NCBI RefSeq assembly: GCF_003026355.1
Contig: NZ_PYON01000028.1
Location: forward strand, 1 to 44,959
Length of the DNA stretch: 44,959 nucleotides
Direction: 5' to 3'
From: Photobacterium kishitanii
GTDB taxonomy: Bacteria; Pseudomonadota; Gammaproteobacteria; Enterobacterales; Vibrionaceae
The position numbers and the translations under genes are program-made. Below the pieces are notes generated by a model. The model saw only the letters and a list, made by a program, of their open reading frames with translations. It was not told the origin of the DNA and ran no database searches. Below, piece after piece: positions 40,700 through 44,959 of this stretch; position 1 is the first letter of the stretch; every line of letters begins with the position of its first letter.

Positions 40700-41005
40700 A
40701 TGCTACAAAAAAACCTTCGTTTTATCCCTCTGGTCGTGTTATTAGCAACCTCGACGGCTGTGCATGCCGATGGTGCAATCAAGCAACTTCATAAAGTAAA
40801 TAAACAGCTTTCTCGTATTGAACATACTGTTAATGGTACTCAGAAAAAATATAACAATACCCAAAGAAACATAACGGAGATTAAAGAGGGCACATATGCT
40901 GAGAAAAGTGTTGGGCGAGCAGTAAAAAACAAGAAGAAAAAGGCTGTTAATAGTCTGATTCATCGTTCAAATAACGCTATTCGTAAAGCAACTAATAGTT
41001 ATTAA
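40700..41005 (+). CDS. Small basic exported protein, unknown function
   Basis: 101 aa. Sec signal peptide with probable cleavage after VHA (residue 23). The mature 78 residues are strongly basic and helical (QLHKVNKQLSRIEHTV, VGRAVKNKKKKAVNSL, HRSNNAIRKATNSY), with no Cys, and look like a periplasmic coiled-coil or nucleic-acid/anionic-polymer binder. No family recognised. The ribosome-binding site AAGAGG is good, and a perfect palindromic terminator follows, so it is a complete single-gene unit. A large AT-rich inverted repeat lies in its leader. Confidence 0.72.
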   Translation: MLQKNLRFIPLVVLLATSTAVHADGAIKQLHKVNKQLSRIEHTVNGTQKKYNNTQRNITEIKEGTYAEKSVGRAVKNKKKKAVNSLIHRSNNAIRKATNSY

Positions 41006-41025
41006 TGAGTACTGTGTTAGATAGC

Positions 41026-41055
41026 AATGCGGCTATCATATGATAGCCGCATTTT
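41026..41055. terminator. Perfect 26-nt palindrome, bidirectional terminator
   Basis: 41026-41051 is an uninterrupted palindrome centred on CATATG, with arms beginning ATGCGGCTATC, followed by TTTTT on the plus strand. It ends the exported-protein gene and may also serve sstT. Confidence 0.85.
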
Positions 41056-41087
41056 TATGTTGTGCTGTTATATTGCTAGCAATGTAC

Positions 41088-42329
41088 TTATGATTTTTGT
41101 AGGAGTACTTTTGCCTGTTTACGCTCGGCAGCAAGACATGCCGCAGCAGTAAATACTACGTCTGTTGAGCTATTTAGCGCTGTTTCTGCGGAATCTTGAA
41201 TTACACCAATAATAAAGCCTACCGCAACAACTTGCATTGCGACTTCATTTGGAATACCGAATAAGCTTGCTGCTAATGGAATTAAAAGTAGTGAACCGCC
41301 GGCAACACCTGATGCTCCACATGCTGATACTGCGGCAACCACACTGAGTAATACAGCTGTTGCGAGATCAACTTCAATACCTAATGTATGTACTGCTGCC
41401 AACGTTAAGACTGTGATGGTAATTGCAGCACCACCCATATTTATTGTTGCACCTAAAGGAATCGAAACAGAATAAGTATCTTCATGTAAATCAAGATCTT
41501 TACATAGTTTCATGTTCACCGGAATATTGGCAGCTGAACTGCGGGTGAAAAAGGCAGTAATACCACTTTCACGTATGCAACGAAATACAAGCGGGTAAGG
41601 ATTAGATTTGATCTTGGCAAATACGATAATCGGGTTAACGACTAATGCAATAATTGCCATTGAGCCTAATAATACAGCGAGTAGATGCGCATAGCCTAAT
41701 AATGCATTAAAACCTGTTTGAGCAAAAGTATGTGCTACAAGTCCAAAAATACCAATAGGCGCCAGACGGATAATAAAACGTACAATTAAGGTTACGCCGT
41801 CAGACATATCTTGGAAAACTTGCTTAGTGGCATCACTTGCTTGATGGAGTGAAAAGCCAAGTGCAATCGCCCAAGCTAAAATGCCAATAAAGTTACCGGT
41901 CATTAAAGCATTGATTGGGTTGTCAACTATCTTAAAAAACAGAGAGTTAATTACCTGCGCAATGCCCTCTGGTGGTGCAATTGAGGTCGTGTTAGTAACA
42001 AGCGTTAAAGTGGTAGGAAAAAGAAAGCTCATTGCTACGGCGGTAAAAGCAGCTAATAATGTTCCTAATAAATACAGGAAAATAATTGGCTTCATATTGG
42101 TATGGGTGCCTTTTTTTTGATTAGCAATCGATGATGCTACCAATATAAACACCAATATCGGTGCGACAGCTTTTAATGCGGCAACAAATAGTCCACCTAA
42201 AAAGCTAACGCTGAGTGCTGATGATGGAGAAATAACCGCTAATGCCACGCCGGCAATAATCCCCACCAATATTTGTATTACTAAACTGCCATTAGCGACT
42301 CTGGCAAGAAAAGGTTGTGATTGACTCAT
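41088..42329 (-). CDS. sstT: Sodium/serine-threonine symporter SstT
   Basis: 413 aa, normal length, DAACS (dicarboxylate/amino acid:cation symporter) fold with eight helices and two re-entrant hairpins. The signatures fit Sst[21 protein letters not shown] at the start, [19 protein letters not shown], the Ser-rich hairpin [14 protein letters not shown], and the Na+/substrate motif [20 protein letters not shown]. It takes up L-serine and L-threonine with Na+. The start follows a GGAT-containing site. It stands alone: the palindromic terminator lies downstream and about 400 nt lie upstream. Confidence 0.97.
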   Translation of the reverse strand: MSQSQPFLARVANGSLVIQILVGIIAGVALAVISPSSALSVSFLGGLFVAALKAVAPILVFILVASSIANQKKGTHTNMKPIIFLYLLGTLLAAFTAVAMSFLFPTTLTLVTNTTSIAPPEGIAQVINSLFFKIVDNPINALMTGNFIGILAWAIALGFSLHQASDATKQVFQDMSDGVTLIVRFIIRLAPIGIFGLVAHTFAQTGFNALLGYAHLLAVLLGSMAIIALVVNPIIVFAKIKSNPYPLVFRCIRESGITAFFTRSSAANIPVNMKLCKDLDLHEDTYSVSIPLGATINMGGAAITITVLTLAAVHTLGIEVDLATAVLLSVVAAVSACGASGVAGGSLLLIPLAASLFGIPNEVAMQVVAVGFIIGVIQDSAETALNSSTDVVFTAAACLAAERKQAKVLLQKS

Positions 42330-42632
42330 AGTTCATCCTGCATTTTTATTGTTGTGTTAGAGTTTTATATTTTGTAACAGAAACATTTTTTAACAGGATC
42401 TGTTTCAAATAGCCAGCCTTCTTTTAATAACCATAGTTATTGCTGTTTTTTAACAAATTTTATTACGTTTTGGTCACATTTAAATATCAATATGAGTGTT
42501 TCTATTGCTATATGTCACGTAAATAAAAAATATGAATTAATGCAGAGCATTTAACTGTTAAAAGTTTGTTAGTTACATTATTTATAGGGGTAGCAGTGAA
42601 TGTTATGTTTATTTACATTCGGTTACAAAATG
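42330..42632. other. Intergenic region upstream of sstT
   Basis: About 300 nt, AT-rich, no gene. The sstT promoter should lie near the left side, but I did not pick one out. Confidence 0.4.
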
Positions 42633-42712
42633 AAAAACGCCTAATATAAATTGATTCCTACTCTAAGTAGTAACCGATATTAGGCGTTTAGGGAGGCTAT
42701 TGTTATAGCCTC
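42633..42712 (-). terminator. Tandem hairpins ending the Bat operon
   Basis: On the minus strand the first hairpin after batD is GAGGCTAT-TGTT-ATAGCCTC (42693-42712, same in both directions). It is followed by the longer stem AAACGCCTAATAT/ATATTAGGCGTTT (42635-42647 and 42677-42689), ending in TTTTT. The second has the proper T-run for minus-strand termination. Confidence 0.8.
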
Positions 42713-42728
42713 TTATTATTTTGTAGTG

Positions 42729-44429
42729 TTACTTAGGGTCGAGGCTGGATAAGGCTGTAGATGTATGTTTTATTACCGTTAGTTGTTTAGCTTGGGTTAA
42801 TAATGCTAACAATGTTTGGTTATTCCACGGGTTATCCAGTGGTGAATAATGAGCAGCCATCATTGCTTTTACTTCATCATCAAGTTGCTGTAATAACTGT
42901 GGTTGAGTACTGAGCATCAAATGCTGTTGTTGACGCCATTGCTGATAATAAGTTTGTACTTTAATTGGGTCATTATCATTAATTGCCATCTCAAGTGCTG
43001 AAACGACATCTGCTTTTCCAGTTGTGATTATTGCTGGTGCAAGAATGGTTTGCTGACGCTTTTTAAGTAATAACGTTAGAGTGATTAACCATAATATTGC
43101 AAACACTAGTGTTGCCCATGGCCACATACCTGCAGATGTGACCGTTTTTATTGGATTTATTGCTGCCGTTGTTGGTGGCGTAGCTGTTACTGCTGGTGGA
43201 GAAAATTGACTATTAGCCGTTGGATCTGCGACCACATTTAAGGTTAAGCCGTCAATTTTACTCTGTTGCTGCTTCGCTGTGGCGGTATTCCACCAATTAA
43301 TCGTTAGTGGTGGTAGTGCGACTTTACCTGCCTGACGAGGAATAATGACTTGTTTTAACGTCATCACGCTGTAGCCATTTTCAGTACTGTACTCAGGTTT
43401 CTCATTGTAAATGCGTACAGTATCGGGGTAGGTAAGGTTGATATTTGGCATATTACTTTGAGCAATATCTTTAATACGTAATGTAACTGTACGAGTTATT
43501 GGCTCACCAACTTTGGTTGTGACATCATTTTGGTTAGAAACTTGTGGTTGCCATGTTTGATGTAACTGTAAATCTGGTGTTGGTAGCCATAGCCCTTTGT
43601 AATCTGTAGGTTTGGGCTTGATATTCAAAGTGATATTTCTAGCATCTTTGTTAACAGGTACAGTAATACCTGAACTGAAACCATTGGCACCACGCACAGC
43701 ACTACCATTAAATGTTGCGCCGTGGATGATTAGCTTACCGGCTTTTTCTGCAGTAAGTTGATAGTTACGGGTGATGACTAAATAACGGCGTCCATTTTGA
43801 ACGATATTATTTTGAGCATCTTGACCCACTTGCGATACCGCGAAGCCTTCACCTGAAGGTGCACTCAACGATGCTTGAGATAGTTGTTCACCAATGAAGA
43901 TCTTAACCCGATAATTAATGCTCTCACCAACATAGACGCTGTTCTTATCAACTTCGGCAGTTATGCGAACATTAGCTTGATCAGTATCCGCTGAATTATT
44001 TTTTTGACTGTTTTTTAGAACGGTAATGGTAATTGGTGTTGTTTGCGAGCTACCAATTTTAAATGCAGGAATCGTTGCTGTGCCAACATTTTTAGCAGCA
44101 ACAGCAATTGTCCAAGTCGTGCTGCGTGACATCGTCCCGTTAATTAATGACGTTGAGCTGCTTACACTTGGTTGACCATAAGCAAAGTCAGGGCTCAAAA
44201 CACTAAAATCAACGCTGTCGGGGTTGATAGCAGTATCTACTGAAACAGATAACTGAAACACTTGATTTACAGCCACGACATTTTTAGACACCGTCGCTTC
44301 TGCTTGTGCGGCCATTGCTTGTAATGGCACTAATGTAACGAGCATGGCTAGAAGTAATAACCATGGAGAGAGGCACTTTTTAGCCCAATTTGTTTGATTT
44401 ACTGACATTTTCATTTTCTCTATTACCAT
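42729..44429 (-). CDS. batD: BatD-family protein (oxygen-tolerance locus)
   Basis: 566 aa. A signal sequence near residues 18-41 ends in AMAA, then QAEATVSKNVVAVNQVFQL is the first beta-sandwich domain. Repeated Ig-like segments follow (VYVGESINYRVKIFIGEQL; KVGEPITRTVTLRIKDIAQ with SNMPNINL; KVALPPLTINWWN). One membrane helix (about 440-460, WATLVFAILWLITLTLLL) leads to a cytoplasmic helical tail with VQTYYQQWRQQ. This is the BatD layout. Bat proteins act in the envelope with MoxR ATPases and VWA proteins; their exact task is unclear. The first ATG overlaps the upstream Bat gene by 7 nt; the ATG seven codons later (44408) has AGAG at a better distance and may be the true start. Confidence 0.9.
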   Translation of the reverse strand: MVIEKMKMSVNQTNWAKKCLSPWLLLLAMLVTLVPLQAMAAQAEATVSKNVVAVNQVFQLSVSVDTAINPDSVDFSVLSPDFAYGQPSVSSSTSLINGTMSRSTTWTIAVAAKNVGTATIPAFKIGSSQTTPITITVLKNSQKNNSADTDQANVRITAEVDKNSVYVGESINYRVKIFIGEQLSQASLSAPSGEGFAVSQVGQDAQNNIVQNGRRYLVITRNYQLTAEKAGKLIIHGATFNGSAVRGANGFSSGITVPVNKDARNITLNIKPKPTDYKGLWLPTPDLQLHQTWQPQVSNQNDVTTKVGEPITRTVTLRIKDIAQSNMPNINLTYPDTVRIYNEKPEYSTENGYSVMTLKQVIIPRQAGKVALPPLTINWWNTATAKQQQSKIDGLTLNVVADPTANSQFSPPAVTATPPTTAAINPIKTVTSAGMWPWATLVFAILWLITLTLLLKKRQQTILAPAIITTGKADVVSALEMAINDNDPIKVQTYYQQWRQQQHLMLSTQPQLLQQLDDEVKAMMAAHYSPLDNPWNNQTLLALLTQAKQLTVIKHTSTALSSLDPK

Positions 44430-44959
44430 GATTTATTACTTTGTTGTTGCTCGGCTCTTTGCTGGGCTTGCAACATTAATTGGGCTCGAATTAACCCTGC
44501 GGTATCGTCTGGTACTTGCTCAAGTTTTTTCAAAATCGGATTACTGACTGAAAGCACTTGTTGCTGATCCGCACTTGGTTTTCCTTGCTGCATCGTGACT
44601 GCCGATGGCTGGTTCTCGCCTTGTTTAACTTCTTTCCCTGATTTTTGCTGTTGCGTCTGTTGGCTTAATGCTTGCTGTGCATTGTGTTCTGCTTGCTGTT
44701 TTTTCTCAGCTTCAGTCATTGATTGTTGTTTGTTTTCGTTTCCTAATTGTTGTTGCTGCTGATCTTTATTGCCTTGCTGACCTTGTTGCTGCTGGTCTTT
44801 ATTGCCTTGCTGACCCTGTTGTTGCTGCTGATCTTTATTGCCTTGCTGACCTTGTTGTTGCTGCTGGTCTTTATTGCCTTGCTGACCTTGTTGTTGCTGC
44901 TGGTCTTTATTGCCTTGCTGACCTTGTTGTTGCTGCTGGTCTTTATTGCCTTGCTGACC
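44423..44959 (-). CDS. C-terminal part of a Bat VWA/TPR protein (5' end outside window)
   Basis: Partial: the frame is open to the window edge. The visible 178 residues are a low-complexity Gln-rich region with copies of GQQGNKDQQQQQ, then a polar linker (EAEKKQQAEHNAQQALSQQ) and the conserved end LKKLEQVPDDTAGLIRAQLM, which continues LQAQQRAEQQQ and ends NKSW. In gammaproteobacteria this end belongs to the fused BatB/BatC-type VWA-TPR protein encoded just before BatD. The 7-nt overlap with batD supports an operon. The VWA and TPR parts must lie beyond the window. Confidence 0.82.
   Translation of the reverse strand, partial: GQQGNKDQQQQQGQQGNKDQQQQQGQQGNKDQQQQQGQQGNKDQQQQQGQQGNKDQQQQGQQGNKDQQQQQLGNENKQQSMTEAEKKQQAEHNAQQALSQQTQQQKSGKEVKQGENQPSAVTMQQGKPSADQQQVLSVSNPILKKLEQVPDDTAGLIRAQLMLQAQQRAEQQQSNKSW
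44755..44959. repeat. 36-bp coding minisatellite (Gln-rich) in the Bat gene
   Basis: Six copies of a unit with core GGTCAGCAAGGC (minus strand), found at plus-strand GCCTTGCTGACC positions 44771, 44804, 44840, 44876, 44912 and 44948. Spacing is 33 nt once and then 36 nt, so the frame is kept. It encodes GQQGNKD plus four or five Gln. The array continues past the window edge. Confidence 0.93.

Overview
The window looks like chromosome of a low-GC member of the Vibrionaceae, most like Photobacterium. It holds a VicH-type H-NS, a DUF2999 protein, an M66/TagA-like metalloprotease, SstT, GuaC and a Bat (VWA/BatD) locus, in AT-rich sequence with many Vibrio-style hairpin terminators. This placement comes from recognising protein families, not from a database search. 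I saw no rRNA, tRNA or CRISPR array.

Layout. (1) 1-9 kb: a 7-bp tandem array, a small unknown gene, a periplasmic PEBP-family protein divergent from a LysR regulator, a small exported protein with a coupled micro-ORF, a short RpoS-like sigma factor, an AhpD-fold protein lacking one catalytic cysteine, a membrane protein, hns, and a CaiT-like BCCT transporter. (2) 8.9-18.1 kb, the most unusual part: a CI-type repressor and an Ogr/Delta-type zinc-finger activator face a complete P2-like lysis cassette (holin, SAR-type endolysin, i-spanin and overlapping o-spanin). The cassette is followed by two large beta-helix, tailspike-like proteins, one of which carries a P2 gpH-like tail-collar domain behind a Tat signal peptide. 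No capsid, tube, sheath, baseplate, replication or integrase genes are visible. This resembles a domesticated phage lysis/fibre module, and one testable idea is a type-10-like (holin/endolysin/spanin) release system for periplasmic cargo. (3) 18.2-24.3 kb: a small membrane protein whose 3' end runs into a second 7-bp array, a large M66 metalloprotease with four C-terminal repeats, a DUF2999 protein, and a MOSC-ferredoxin reductase-ferredoxin fusion.

(4) 24.3-28.3 kb: a tight minus-strand operon encoding a DUF4956 membrane protein, an envelope CotH-kinase/beta-helix protein and a VTC-type polyphosphate polymerase domain protein. (5) 28.3-33.7 kb: a gene-poor, decayed stretch with an EamA transporter fragment, a frameshifted exported protein, a PBP5-like carboxypeptidase, a zinc-ribbon protein and a second AhpD-fold protein with a very acidic tail. 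(6) 34-45 kb: guaC, with a terminator-like hairpin placed almost exactly at its predicted transcription start; an unknown gene; an AraC regulator divergent from a DUF3302-HlyD export pair; a CPA2 antiporter with a small partner; a small basic exported protein; sstT; and batD following a VWA/TPR Bat protein whose Gln-rich 36-bp repeats run off the end of the window.

Gene starts were chosen from ribosome-binding sites where these were visible. Functions are family-level calls from motifs.
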